From: Molossus alvarezi
Lineage: Eukaryota > Chordata > Mammalia > Chiroptera > Molossidae
Direction of reading: 5' to 3'
DNA: 64,000 nucleotides
Assembly: GCA_037176705.1 (NCBI GenBank)
Contig: JBAWUJ010000051.1
Span: forward strand, 124,001-188,000
Part shown: positions 1 through 11,367 of the stretch, piece after piece
Layout of the letters: every line of letters begins with the position of its first letter
How positions within the stretch are numbered: position 1 is the first letter of the stretch
Position numbers and translations under genes: made by a program
Notes under the pieces: model-generated
Told to the model about the DNA's origin: nothing
Database searches by the model: none
Seen by the model: the letters and a program-made list of their open reading frames with translations, nothing else

Positions 1-695
1 AAAAAAGTCTCAAGTGTAATGGAAGGTACCCTAGGGTAGTAACAAGCAGGAAGGAGGGTGAATAAAGGCAACTCGAGTACCTTAGTGCCCACAGAGTACA
101 AGCAGTCTCAGGTGATCTGAGCACCTACAATTTCATGGGCCCCTGGGAAAGAAACCTGTTGATTCACCAAATTCCTGCATTAGTACTTCTTGTCCTTTTG
201 GCACTTCCTTGGTCTCCCCACAAATCTGAGTGAAGTCCTACCCTACATGCCCTATCCATTGTCCGGACTTCCAATTCACCCTCCTTTCTGATTTTACATT
301 GCCCATCAGTGTGCCTCTGCCAAGCCCACAATGGTGACAGTGTGACCAGGTTGTGGAGGCCAATAAGAAGTACTGGGGAAGGAAAGGGAAATGTGATTCA
401 GAAGGGGGACTTCCTTCCTGAGGACACTGTACGTCAGAGGGTTTGTTTATGTGCACGTGTGAGTGCATGCCAAGGAACACTCCACATTCGGAAGTGCACA
501 GGAGAGAAGTTGCAATATGGCTACCTAGCACAAGACATGCATAAACTGCACCCCTGTGCCAGCCATGCTGAGGCATTCTGGATGGCCTCCCACTCAGGTT
601 GAAAGGAAGAGGAGGAGATAGAATGTGGAAGATTCAGAGTGCAAATGCCATCCACCTTGAGATTGACCTAAAAATAAATTTAAAAACATGCAACC

Positions 696-745
696 AAGCC
701 CTGGCCGGTTTGGCTCAGCGGTTGGAGCGTTGGCCTGCGGTACAG
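696..745 (+). mobile_element. Head-only, tailless bat SINE insertion
   Basis: Only the tRNA-like first ~50 bp of a bat SINE is present (CCTGGCCGGTTTGGCTCAG through CCTGCGGTAC). It is flanked by the perfect 14-bp direct repeat 'aaaaacatgcaacc' at 682-695 and 746-759. The equivalent place in A' (near 38950) has no SINE. There is no SINE body, no CT-rich tail and no A-tail, so this is not an ordinary full insertion. The target duplication shows that the short piece itself was inserted rather than being the remnant of a later deletion. Confidence 0.8.
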
Positions 746-869
746 AAAAACATGCAACCTGTTTTCTTCTTTGTGTTGTTTCTATCAAGGGAAATGCAGT
801 AGTGTGTAGGAGATGACCTCACAATGGGCTGATGAATGGTCAACTTCTGGAATTTCCACATTGGGGCAG

Positions 870-1235
870 AGAAGCAAGGCTATGCAATTGGATACAAGGT
901 TCCAGATGCCTTAAATTTTATTCAGTCCTTTAGGGTGATGCCTGGGAGTTGGAGAAATGTACTGAGTGGCTTATGGTAATAGATATTGTTCAATGGTCAC
1001 AGAACTGTCACTGTGTACAGTTGGGGATAGGAGACCCTGACTGTCGTACTGAGGTAATCACAGGTGTTTTTTCCCACACCAGGCATGTCATAAGTCCTAG
1101 GTGTATGTGCGAGGGGCACTCTACAACACCTGCATCAGTATGTCATACTAATGGGACAATTTGTCATAGCCTCATCCACTGTGAGCCAAAGGAAAACAAC
1201 AACTTAATTCACACATAGAGGATAGGCTAAAACAG

Positions 1236-1284
<49 letters not shown>

Positions 1285-1605
1285 GCATTGTTTAAACTTT
1301 AGCACAGGACACCTGAACTGGAACATAACTCATCGCATTTCACCTTGGAAGCCTGCCATAACTTTTTTTATACAACATTACACACTCTTACATTGCTGCT
1401 GTTGAAACCAGCATAGCCTTTAGAAAGAATACTGGATTGTCAGGATTCAGAGCAAAAATAAACCTTAGCTGCTTTTCTGCCTGTGGTCAGCTGGGATGGA
1501 AATAGTGTGTGGGCCCCCAACATTAGCACCCAGAGCAGGGACAAAAAAGCCAAATTGTTTCAATAGTACATTTCAGGCACAGTCCCATTTCCTGTGTGAA
1601 CAGCC
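870..1605. other. Stretch present in block A but absent from A'
   Basis: A' passes directly from 'tttacacattgggtca' (about 39055) to 'aatgcctgcaggtgtatcag', whereas block A has about 735 extra bases here. It includes the TA microsatellite. I see no gene or recognised mobile element in it. It could be a deletion in A' or an insertion in A; no target duplication was seen to decide. Confidence 0.6.
1240..1281. repeat. (TA)n microsatellite
   Basis: About 20 uninterrupted TA units. Confidence 0.97.
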
Positions 1606-2586
1606 CCAAATGCCTGCAGATGTATCAGGGGCTGGAAAGTACCTGTTTGAATTCAAACACTGCAGAGTATCCTGAGCTGGTGCTGCCATGGTAGCCAGTC
1701 AGAGAGAGCTCTCTCTGTGCTGCTCTCAAAGGGGTCATGGAACCGGGCATTTTGCAGAGTCGTAGCTTTGGAGGAGACACGGTTGTCTTCAGATGCCTTA
1801 GGAAGGCTTGTACAAGAGGTGGGACCATAGCGTTTGAATTCTATTGGTCACCAGAACGGATGCCCATCGCTGAAGGGACAGCTGTTTCCATTACTGACCA
1901 AGTCTTTGTAATGGAGCTGTCCTGTCCCTGGTCATGTGGATCAGCTATTTGGAGTGCAGAGATTTCACTCTCACATCCGATTTCTCTCAGTCGTCTGGGT
2001 GGGTCTCTCTCAACTTTTGTCCTGAAAAATATCAATGACACAGTAAAAGAACTGGGGTCTATTAGCACACAGGTCAACTCTTTCCTGCACTGGAGACACT
2101 TTCTGGCTATGACTGACCCCGGCGTGGGAGGATAGATGAGAAAAAAGGGGGGCAAGGGCACACCTCAAAGAGCACATTAACCAAGGGCAGAGCAAACGAT
2201 GGAAACTAGAGAGGAAACAGGAGTCTTTTCCTTGTCCGGGTTCCCTGAGCTTTGCACTCTCCCAGGAAGGAGGATCGGGGCCCTCCCGACACAGCCTTCC
2301 CCTGCCTGCACCTTAGACCTCAGCTACCCAATGTGCCAGGAAAGGCTCTCCTGCCCAGGACGCTCGCCCTGTTTGTTCCCAGGGTCACTGAGGACCAGGG
2401 GCAGAGTGAGGCGGGAAACTACTGGACTGGGAAAGAGCGGTTAGATGCAGTGTGATCAGCAGACATGGCAGGAAGGCCAGAGGTGTAGAGGGAGGATGGC
2501 CTTGCCCAGGGATTCTGGGCTCCTGGTGAGAAGGAGGCAGCCTCCCCTCAGGGCGGGGCTGTGTGGGGTGCCGCCCACTGAGCACG

Positions 2587-2935
2587 TTCTGATTGGAAGA
2601 GACTTTGCAGAGCCTGTTGTGTGGGACAGTCCTTGGGGCATGGCCAGATGGACATCCATTTCCTGTGACTTAGACACAATCTCATTTGCATATGCTTCCG
2701 GTAGTGGGCGCATACAGGAAGTTCCGGATCCAGACACAGGCCTTAGCTTAGGCAGTGGACCTGGTGGGCTCTGCAGTCACCCTGCTCCAAGAACCTACTT
2801 CCGGGCACCACCAGGCCTCTGTCAGGACCCATCGCCACTCAGGCTGTGTTTGCGGTCAGTGGGTTCCTCAGGCCCCCCGTCATTCAGTCCCTGTAGGAGG
2901 CCCTGAGGTGACCCAGACCCTCCTGAGCAGTGAGG
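2587..2935 (+). promoter_or_regulatory. Putative promoter and 5' leader of TSPY copy P1
   Basis: This lies directly upstream of the ATG at 2936. Visible motifs are an inverted CCAAT box (attgg, 2592-2596), a perfect octamer (atttgcat, 2684-2691), and ETS-type motifs (aggaagttccgg near 2716-2727 and cttccggg near 2808-2815). There is no clear TATA box. The homology between block A and A' stops at about the start of this region, so A' lacks it. The promoter role is inferred from position and motifs only. Confidence 0.45.
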
Positions 2936-5100
2936 ATGCTAGGGGGCGTTGGCACCAAGGAGGAGGTGCCGAGTGGGACTGAGCAGGGCCTTTTCATGTC
3001 CCTGTTCATGCAGGAAGGAGCTGAGGCCCAGGAACTGAGGGTGGAGGTGGTACTGAGGGGACATTGTGGGCTTCAGCTTGAGGACAACATGCAGGAGGGG
3101 GCGCTGGTGACAAGGGAATCAGCCTTGGCAGCTAGTGAGGAGTTTTGTCCTGACCTTGAGCTGGGGAGGCCGAAGGAGGTGTTGGCCATGGAGGGCTTTG
3201 TGCAGGAGGGGGCGTGAGGATCAGCAGGACCTAGGTGTGAGGAGCCCTGGCAAGAGGAGAGGGTCCAGAAAGAAAGGTTGGTGTCTGGGAAGCACTTTGT
3301 CCTGGAGTTGCAGGGCCTCAGATTGGCGGTGCAACGGGTTGTAGCGGGTGGCATGCTGGGGCAAGGGGAGGAGGTTTTTTCAGACCTGGGGTCGAGGAGG
3401 CAAGAGGACGTGATGCATGGAGAGCTGTTGCAGTTGGAGAAGGAGGATGAGGGCATTCCTGTTCCAGAAAATGAGGTTCAGGGGGAGGACAAAGAGGCCT
3501 GTCAGAGGAAATTAATTGCTGAGAAGCAGACTGTCCTGGATGGGGAGGACGTTGTGAAGACTGTGGAGATGCGAGGTGAGGGGCAACCAGAATCAGAGAC
3601 TGACACAAAGCAGCAAGAAGAGAAGTCCAAGGAGCGGAAGCAGGACCAGTGTGGGCAGGGTGGGCAGTGTACCTTGTCCCCACTGGAGGAGCTCCAGGCC
3701 CTTCAGTCAGAGATGGAGCCTGTGAATGAGCAAGCCGGCAAGTCCTCTCTGCTCAAGCGCAAGACATGGGAGAGGCCCAGGCCTTACTTAGAACTGAGAA
3801 GCACCCATATTGAGCACATCTTTAGATTCTGGGCCAAAGCTGTATCCTTCAGGCTGTAATGAGGTGTCCACAATGCAGCTCTGCCAGTGCAGGAGAAAGG
3901 GATCAGTGAGGACTGTTCAGAAGCAAAATCACATCAGAGAAAAACTTGGTGTAGACCACAGTCTGGCCTAGACCTTGAGTTGTCCTTTATCTTGTATGGC
4001 ACCCCAAAACATAGTGCAGGGGCTAGGTTCCACATCAGATGCAGGAACACAGCAGGTCTAAATGTGAACCTTTTGAGTCAGAGTCAGGAATGTGGGGTCA
4101 GCAGAGGCAACCATATTGTATACTTTCCAGCCAGCAGCACAAAGAATCAGGTGGAAATCCTGGTGTGTCAGGCAATAGATTTGGACTGTGTTGGTGTCAA
4201 TCCTTGCAGGCATCAATATCCACTGTGTTCCTTTTGGCCTTGTGTGGAAGAGGGGGCATGAGGCACAGAGAATTCAGGGAAAGCAAGACTGTTCCCTGGT
4301 TCTGGCCCATTTTCTAACCATTTTACATGCAGATTGTGGTATGCGGGCTCTTTGACCCAAAGCAGTTTGTCAGCTACCCGGAACTGTCAGCCATGATCTG
4401 TGAGCAAGATGAAAAGATGTTCAGCCTCATGATCAATTTGAAGGTCAGCCTGGAGTGGCAGAGAGGGAGGCAGAGTGGAAATTTGACCTTATTCTTGCCA
4501 ATTGGAGAAGATGTGTGTCCCCAAGACAAATTTCACCATCCTGATACACTTTTTTTTTTTACAGGTGGAGGAAGTCAGGCATGCCAGTGAATGCTTCAAG
4601 ATTTTTTTGTTCTTTCACAATAACCCCTACATCTGCAATAATGTGATTGTGAAGGATTATCTCATTACTCTCTAAGGTTAGAGGAGGCTGCCTGCATGGG
4701 TGGCAACAGGGAGTGGGTTGAGGTTAAAAGGGCATGCATCCATTTTCACATACACATCTTCCTGCAGGATACATGGTGTCCCACTGCACTGCCATTCAGA
4801 GGTCCCAGCATTATGAAAGAGTGGTCTACCAGTGCTGAAACCAAAACAGCAGCCTGAACTTCAACGTGGTTCTCTGACTACAACGTGGCTGGATGCAGCA
4901 GGATTGTGGAGGTGGGGCCTCACCTGCAATGACACAATGGTGCTGCTGTGTTTTTAGCTGCTTGAGTTGACATTCAAAGTCCAGCCTTATTCTGACCAGC
5001 TGTGTTCTTTCAACAAGATCATCATAAAAACCTGTGGTACAATCCTTGAAGTACTATGTGAGGACGATTGCTTCAGGGGAGAGGAGAAGGAGTCGGACAA
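2936..5100 (+). pseudogene. TSPY: TSPY-like pseudogene, copy P1 (exons 1-5)
   Basis: TSPY is a testis and germ-cell protein of the SET/NAP family that binds cyclin B and histones. Five exons can be read. Exon 1 is 2936-3841 (302 codons from the ATG) with an acidic, QEGA-repeat-bearing N-terminus and the start of the NAP domain (LQALQSEMEPVNEQA ... FWAKA). Exon 2 is 4366-4443 (FVSYPELSAMICEQDEKMF). Exon 3 is 4565-4676 (FKIFLFFHNNPY, then NNVIVKDY). Exon 4 is 4768-4911 (NSSLNF, then WFSDYNVAG in another frame). Exon 5 is 5018-5100. Phases across exons 1-2-3-4 match the family, and the FWA-to-YPE spacing across intron 1 equals that of human TSPY. Lesions: TGA at 3215-3217 (codon 94), TAA at 4673-4675 at the end of exon 3, TGA at 4836-4838, a frameshift in exon 4 near 4864, two single-base losses in exon 5, and an AAG instead of CAG acceptor at exon 5. 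The exon 1 donor (gct|gtatcc) is weak. No exon 6 was found. Confidence 0.88.
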
Positions 5101-5640
5101 GTGAGGAGGTCCCAGATAGGGTCTCAAACTTGACTTGCCCATTAGCTGGGGCATTTCTTTCCCACATGGACACATTGAGGCTGGGAGAAATAGAAACTGT
5201 GTCCTCAAGTTTTCATAGTGTCACCAGGATACAGGAAGTCTGGATAACTACATTGCCATTCAGACGCTTACTGAGGAAGCTTAAGTAAGATGAGGGAGTG
5301 GGCATTCCAATTGCTCTCCAAATAACAGCACACTCATTGTCCTGCTCCTCAGGACTCTCATTCCAGATCACCCAAACCTCTCCCCCCATATTCCCCTTTA
5401 GAAGTAGAGTTTTGCCTCATGTTCTTTCTGCCTCCCTTCCACCAATAGCCAGTGTCTTCATTATAAAAATATGTACACTGCTCTGCCCTGTTAGTTCTCC
5501 TGATCATGACAGGTGTTTTCACTTTCTTTCTGTGTTTCATTCCTGTGGGGTCCACTTAGAATACTGTTCACTATAAATTGCTTGAGATGGAGTGTGTTGA
5601 AAATAGGACTGCAGGAAATTTCAGAATCCCACAAACACTC
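5101..5640 (+). repeat. TSPY 3' flank, duplicated at 8500-9040
   Basis: This pairs with 8500-9040 through shared stretches such as 'acattgaggctg(g/t)gagaaatag', 'accattcaga', 'aagatgagggagt' and 'ggactgcag'. It would hold any exon 6 and the 3' end of the gene. I could not identify an open exon 6 in either copy. Confidence 0.7.
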
Positions 5641-6620
5641 TTCAAGTACCTGCTTGGCAATGCCCAGTCCCTCTGAGGGCTGGGTCTATTATGTTTCAGA
5701 AGTAGATACGTTCATTTGATGCTCCAAAATCTCCATGGCCCACACTCTACTGAGACCTCATATTACCTGCTCCCCTATGACACCCTCTGTCTCCACTGCC
5801 CATATTCCACTGTGACACCAAATGGCTTCCACAATCTTCTTTTTAGCATGACACCCCAAGGTTCCCCAGCCCACCTTACACTTTGACAACATAGCAGTTT
5901 TAATGCACACTGTCCTCCCTGAATCTCTGGGTTCCCACTGTCCACAGTATAACATATCACCATGTCCTTTCTCCTTACCCCAATCTACTGTGACAGACCA
6001 GGGTTATTGTCCAAAATTCACATTTTTGCCCACCACACACTGTCAGATATTAGCATATGCAATGCCCAAACTCCACTTTTATAACCGGTGGCTGCCAACA
6101 CATACGATCAACCATGAAATCCCAAAGATTACATTGCACACACCCTTCTGTGATCCCAAAGGTTCCCCATGTGGATATGCCCAGTTCATAGCACTAGGAT
6201 CCCATGTAATACTCTGCAGTCTAACACCTCCTTAGCTCCCACACTCATACCCACTGCGACACTTCAGGGCTCCCACTGCACTTTTTTTCTGACACCTCAG
6301 AGTCCGCACTCTTTAACTACACAGTGATTCCTGAGTAATACAGAACGAGACATGATTTAGCTCAACATGTGATTGTGTCCTCAGGCTATCTGACCAGAAA
6401 TATGCTTTTTTAAAAAACAAATCTAATGATGAGGAGCTGGTGAACCACCAGTTGACAGAATTCCACAGGTGTGGCCAAGAACCAGATGTATGGAGGTAGG
6501 GATGAGGTATGGCAGGCCTTAACTTTTAGTTCCTTACTTTGCAGATATTGTCTGGAATGACAAAGCAAGAACAGGCTGACCTCCGATTCACAGTCTTTTT
6601 CCCTGGTCATGTAAAAGGCA
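5641..6620. other. No gene; degenerate short repeats
   Basis: Between about 5735 and 6320 a loose theme recurs: a 'cccac/cccat' stretch followed by 'cactgtgacacc'-like words, with irregular spacing of about 40-70 bp. It resembles a very decayed minisatellite. Nothing else is recognised. Confidence 0.4.
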
Positions 6621-6880
6621 TTTTTTCTTAAATAAAATCCTCACCTCAGCATACATTTCTATGCATCTTCAGATTGAGTGACAGGGGGAAAATAGAGACA
6701 CAGAGAGAGTAAGAAGTATCGATGTAAATGCAACACATCCATTGTTGGTCTTCCACAGCACTCCTACCAGGCTCAGGTACTGAACGACAACTGACATATG
6801 GGACCTTGACCTGAATCAAGACTGTGATTCTGTGGTTCATAGTCCAATGGTCTAACCACTGAGCAAAACTGGCAAGGGCT
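6621..6880 (-). mobile_element. Old bat tRNA-derived SINE (antisense)
   Basis: Read on the minus strand it has a degraded tRNA-like head (agcccttgccagttttgctc) and ends in a 'gtgaggatttta' tail, with an 'atcgat' and a CT-rich stretch between. It is more diverged than the other SINEs here. Confidence 0.7.
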
Positions 6881-8390
6881 GAGAGACACTTTTAAGAGTC
6901 CTGGATCCATGGGTGGCACAGAAGCTCCTGACTTCTATGTTCCCATTTTATTCACTTGGGAAGTTACTCAAGTTCAATACGACTATGAAATCTGCCATTG
7001 ATATAAAAGAACACCAGAGATGGTTTAGGTTGGCATGTCTGCTAAAGCAGAAGCTAAGGCAGTGACATGTAATGAGAAAAGTTCATAGCCAGAGCTGCCT
7101 TCCCTGTGCGGGGCAGGCTTGAAAGAAAGGGTTTAGGTTGAGGGTGTGACCTGTGCTGTTACAGCATGGAGTGTGCTAGGCATGATGTATGTAAATTGGG
7201 GATCACTGCAGCTCCCTGATCAGTCATCTACAAAAGATACAAAGTCAGATGTCTGACAACAAATTAAAACCTTGACCACTTGAACTACATAAGCCAATCC
7301 GAATGTTTAACAGTTGAGGAAAACACTAAACAACAGTTTATTTTCTTCTGAAGCAATAATTAAACCTACTACGAAAGGACCTTGCACATGAGCTAATCCT
7401 GACATTTTAATGCTGTCCAGAATTTTCTCCATGCATGCTGGCACCTAGCCATTGATCTCCTCAAAACCACATTTTCCTGCAGCAATAACTGAGGGGTGTA
7501 TGTCTCAGGGGTGGGAGCGGGGAGGAGCACATTTGGCAAGGCGCTTACATGTGCAGGTTTGAAAGGTGAGTAGCTATATTTGCATATGTCTTTTATAAAG
7601 TCAATGTGAAAAATGTGGCTCAGGTGTATTTGACGTTACCCTCAGGCACCCGGGAGTGGGTGTGAGGATTGAAAAGGGAATGTGGGAGGCTTTAGTGTAC
7701 ACAGAAAATGAGCCACTGGAGGAGCCCTGAACACCTACGCTTTTGGAAGGATGGCCTGGAGCACTCTCAAGAAAAACTGTTTTTCACCAGGTTTTGTCCG
7801 ACTTTGTGAAACAGTATTTTTTGGCTTGGACAGTTCCCAAGGCCTGTTGTCACTGCTGGCAAACATTTTTCTCTCATACTTCATCCGTTTGTGATTTTAA
7901 TTCAGATTCTTGATGCATGTAGTCAGCTCTCTGTAGCCACACATCCAGCACTTATTGTCCTCAGTTACTATTTTCCTGGCTGAGGAATTCTGCATATTGG
8001 ACCAGTGTCCCTCTACATGACCTGAGATTGATTCTCTATCCTGCTTGGGAACCATTAGAGGAATTACTAGGCTGCTGAGTTTTTGCTTTTCTGCTGCTTT
8101 TGAACTTGGGGAACCCCCACCTGACAGCTGGAGGGACAGGAGTAGTGGTTGCTCTGTGTAATCACTGCCCCAGCCCTCCTCCTCTCCTGGGCCCTCATAG
8201 CCACAGTGCCTGATTGACAGCCTTTCACACACATCTGTGTGGCTCTCTGGGTATATGTGACTGTTCCTCCTCACCATCAGGCCTGGGGCAGGGAAGGACT
8301 GCCCAGTGCTGCCAGCCCAGTGCTATACCTTCCCCTCAAGCGTCCTCGCTTCTCCATCTCCAATTCACTGCAACACAAATGACTTATGTG
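6881..8390. other. No recognised gene or mobile element
   Basis: No TSPY exon was found, although exon 5 of copy P2 follows at once. Clear homology with P1 starts only about 25 bp before that exon. An antisense frame of 126 codons (7897-8277) is open but resembles nothing I know. Confidence 0.4.
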
Positions 8391-8394
8391 GGCC

Positions 8395-9040
8395 AGCTCT
8401 ATTCTTTCTACCAGATCTTCACAAAGGACCTGTGGAGTGATCTCCTGAAGTACTATGTGAGGATGATGGCACCCGAAGAGGAGAGAGAGACCAGGACAGG
8501 TGAGGAGATTCTAGCTGGTTTCTCAACCTTGCCTTGCCCAGTAGCTGGAACATTTTTTTTCCACATGGCAACATTGAGGCTGTGAGAAATAGAGCCCATG
8601 CCCTCAGGTCATCAGGGTGTCATGATGATACAAGAAATCTGGAGAACTGTATTACCATTCAGATACTTGCTGAGGAACCTTAAGGAAGATGAGGGAGTTG
8701 AAATGTCCAATATACCTCAAAACAACAGCACACTCATGTCTCGCTCCTCGGAACTCTTCTTGCAGGCCAAGAACCACACCCTCAGGCCACCTTCCCCTCC
8801 AGAAGTAGATGCTTGCATCACGTTCTTCCTACCACCCTACCACAAACAGCTAGCTGCCTTTTTATAGAAAGGTGTACCTGTGCCCCAGTTATCTCTCCTG
8901 ATTATCACAGCTGTTTTGCACCCTTCTTGGGTGCCCCAATCCTGTAGGACCTAGTGAGAACACTGTTTATTATAAAGAGGTTGGGATGGAACATGTTGGA
9001 CATAGGACTGCAGACATTTTCTACGGTCCCAACTGCAGCA
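8395..9040 (+). pseudogene. TSPY: TSPY-like fragment, copy P2 (exon 5 and 3' flank)
   Basis: A CAG acceptor at 8412-8414 opens an 85-bp exon (8415-8499) reading IFTKDLWSDLLKYYVRMMAPEEE, which matches the C-terminal NAP-domain end of TSPY (KDLW..PLQYY..M.PPEE). It ends in a good donor (aggacag|gtgagg). The exon itself is uninterrupted and shows what exon 5 of P1 looked like before its two single-base losses. The 3' flank aligns to 5101-5640. No exons 1-4 are found upstream, so this is a partial duplicate or the remains of a deleted copy. Confidence 0.85.
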
Positions 9041-9455
9041 TGAACCTCCTTTTCCATGTGGGCTTCTATTGATGATGATCAACATTATTAATATTACTTT
9101 ATTACTTAGTCGAGGATATTATTCACTTTATCTTCAATGAAGCAGGACATGTGGCACCATACCATGAAAACTATGTAAACACCATGGCTCAGGGTGACTG
9201 GAGAGAGAGGAGGACATGTGAAGTGATCCTGGCCATGCACTCGACCCTGTGTTTCCCAGTGTCTGGACATTGATGTCTCACCTGGACAAACTGAGTGAAA
9301 AAGGAATAAAGCTCTGTCATCAAGGAATCGGGGCAGAGGATTAGTTTTGAATTTCCAGAATTGGAGTTTAAATTTGTTTAGGCTGGGGAACAAATATGAG
9401 TTCAAAAAAGCTCCTTCCCTACATGTCTCTCTAAAAAATCAATACTAATCTTTAG
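9041..9455. other. No recognised feature
   Basis: Unique-looking sequence between the P2 3' flank and block C. The 'tctctctaaaaaatcaat' near its end resembles an old SINE tail, and the same stretch occurs at C' just before an inserted SINE. Confidence 0.35.
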
Positions 9456-9793
9456 AAATAGAAATTGATATATTTTGTTTAAACTGCCCATTGCTACAGT
9501 GGTCAATGTGAACACCAGGGAGGGAGAGGAGGGCAACATAGAGAGAAGGAAAGGCAGCTAGGCGAGAAAGTGGAGGAAGACTGAGGGAGAGCTAACTTGG
9601 GACATATGGAGTGAGCCCTTCTGGGAGGATTCAGGTCAGCCAGAGTGCAGGCTACATTGCCCCAGCCACAGGTGTTTCCTTAGCATCCGCTTGATCTTTA
9701 ACACCTTATATGTGAGTAGGCCCCACTGCCCAGTTTGTGACTACTGTCTATGTCTTCGCTTACTCCTCATCTTAGGATAAGTTGATGATGTGA
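9456..9793 (+). repeat. Duplicated block C (5' flank of TSPY copy P3)
   Basis: Repeated in the same orientation at 36288-36640 (C'), with shared stretches 'aagaaatagaaatt', 'ccagccacaggtgtt' and 'aggataagttg(a/c)tgatgtgag'. At the end of the shared stretch C continues into 1.5 kb holding TSPY exon 1, whereas C' jumps to a CA-rich stretch and block D'. Confidence 0.85.
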
Positions 9794-10285
9794 GAAAGAG
9801 AAATAATAAGAGGGAGAGAGACAAAGAGAGGGGACACAGACACATAGTTTTCTTGTCTCCTGTAAGCACCCCAACCAGAAAACTAAACAAATCCTAGTTG
9901 TGATCCCGGAACCGACCTGGGAGCTGCAACCTGTGTGCTTTGTGGGACCACACTCCAACCTGTCCAACCCCAGGCCAGGGCTGTCAGGGCTGTCGCTGTC
10001 CATTTCACAGGGGTAAATGTGCCTCCATTGAAAGCGATGCAGTACACTAATTCGGTATGGGCACAAATAAGATGAGTCTTTCTGGTGCAAAGGGCAGGGG
10101 TGGATACCCAGAAAACCCCCAGATAAAGTCGTGTAGTGGGGTTTTCTGAGGTCGGTGGGCCTGCATGTGGGGGCAGGCCCAGGTGAGGAAAGGAGGCAGA
10201 AGAAGAAGGTGAAGTCCTCTCTCCCTGCTGGAGTAGGTGGGAGGAGCCGGCGGGGCGTGGCCAGCAAAGCTCACACTGTTTGCCC
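9794..10285. other. Unclassified stretch before exon 1 of copy P3
   Basis: Absent from C'. The part at about 9800-10000, read on the minus strand, has a CT-rich run and 'ggttgcagctccc' resembling a decayed SINE, but I cannot place it firmly. The 150 bp before the exon are G-rich and purine-rich, as in the exon 1 leader of TSPY, but no open frame joins the exon. Confidence 0.35.
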
Positions 10286-10439
10286 TTCAGTTCAGCTGAG
10301 CAGTGAGAGAGCCCGAGCCTGCAGGGCCTACATTCGAGTGAAGCACAAGGCTGCTCAGCGACAAAAGCCCATTATTGAACGTAGAAGGGCCATCATTCAA
10401 TGTATTCCCAGCGTGTGGTCCAAAGCTATATAATTGACC

Positions 10440-11330
10440 ATGCCTTTCTAGTTTGACTGTGAAACAGAGGACAGGGGTTATGGGCCAAAGGAGCATGGCC
10501 AAGGTGAAGGTTCAGCTGCAGAGAAAACAGCCTGCCATCCATGGTGGCACAAATCTGGGCAAGGGTGAATCTCTCATTCAGTCTCCAGGACAAAAAGTAC
10601 CAGCACTGGCTATCACTGCCACAAATCACATATTGGAAGGATCCATTGTCCTTGGCAATCTAAAGTTCTTTCATTTTCTATTCTATCCCCTGCCCACGCC
10701 TGTAGCACTTCCTTTATAAGTTAAAGAAGGGAATGAACAGAGAACACAAGACCCACACAGACAGGACATGGCTGCAGCCTGGAGTGCTTGCAGCAGTTTA
10801 TTTTTAAAGGCAAAAGTTTGGCAACCAGCCCTGCTTACTTAGCAACTTTATTGGACTTTGTTCTTTATTCTTTCCTTGAATCCTTTATCTCAATAACATA
10901 GTCCCTTGTCTATACACGTACTGTTCTTAGTAAGAATGTTCCCAGGAAGGTCAGTGCTTGCAACTGCTCCTTCAGCCACCCACCCCCCCATTGGCAGCAT
11001 AGGAGCTCCTGAGCTCCTTTGCAAAGCTTCAGCCATGATCAGGGAAAGCAATAAGGTTAAGTCCTTTGCAGCTGCCCTTAGTTGTCTTGAGTGGTATCAC
11101 TTTCATGATCCTTAGAACTCCTTCACACCCTCTCAAAAAGATTTTTCTTTTACAAATGAGCTCAGTGGGGAAACACAGTTTGTTACTAACCAAATATAAG
11201 CCAAGTGATTCCAGTATCCTCTCAGAAACATCTGATAACAAAATGAATTTAAGAGAGGCAACAATGTGAGCCTCCACCCTCCTTTCATGGTCACACACAT
11301 TGACACACCTATATGAGCACAAGCACATGC
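10440..11330. other. Intron 1 part of copy P3 that is absent from the second copy
   Basis: No mobile element recognised. The second copy (C'-D') lacks this together with exon 1, so one deletion of about 1.5 kb there could explain the difference. Confidence 0.5.
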
Positions 11331-11332
11331 AT

Positions 11333-11333
<1 letters not shown>

Positions 11334-11362
<29 letters not shown>
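11334..11362. repeat. (CA)n microsatellite
   Basis: About 14 CA units. A CA-rich stretch also precedes block D' at 36643-36695. Confidence 0.95.

Positions 11363-11367
<5 letters not shown>

Larger units (their letters stand above)
1..2600 (+). repeat. Duplicated block A (upstream flank of TSPY copy P1)
   Basis: This block is repeated in the same orientation at about 38255-40035 (A'). Both copies share, in order, a 'gtgcccacagagtacaagca' stretch, a 'caatggtgacagtgtgacca' stretch, a 'tgtatcaggggctggaaag' stretch and a 'gcactggagacactttctgg' stretch. Block A has about 735 bp (roughly 870-1605) that A' lacks. Block A leads directly into the TSPY promoter and exon 1, so it is probably the 5' flank of the ancestral TSPY unit. 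A 133-codon frame at 1737-2135 stays open in both copies, but most differences between the copies change the amino acid, so I do not treat it as a gene. Confidence 0.85.

Noticed and set aside
1737..2135. Conserved 133-codon gene in block A, with a copy at 39254-39670
   Set aside because: The frame is open in both copies, but most differences alter the amino acid, as in neutral DNA; no domain or start context supports it.
3887..4317. Separate small genes in overlapping frames
   Set aside because: They lie in intron 1 of the TSPY pseudogene and have no recognisable product.
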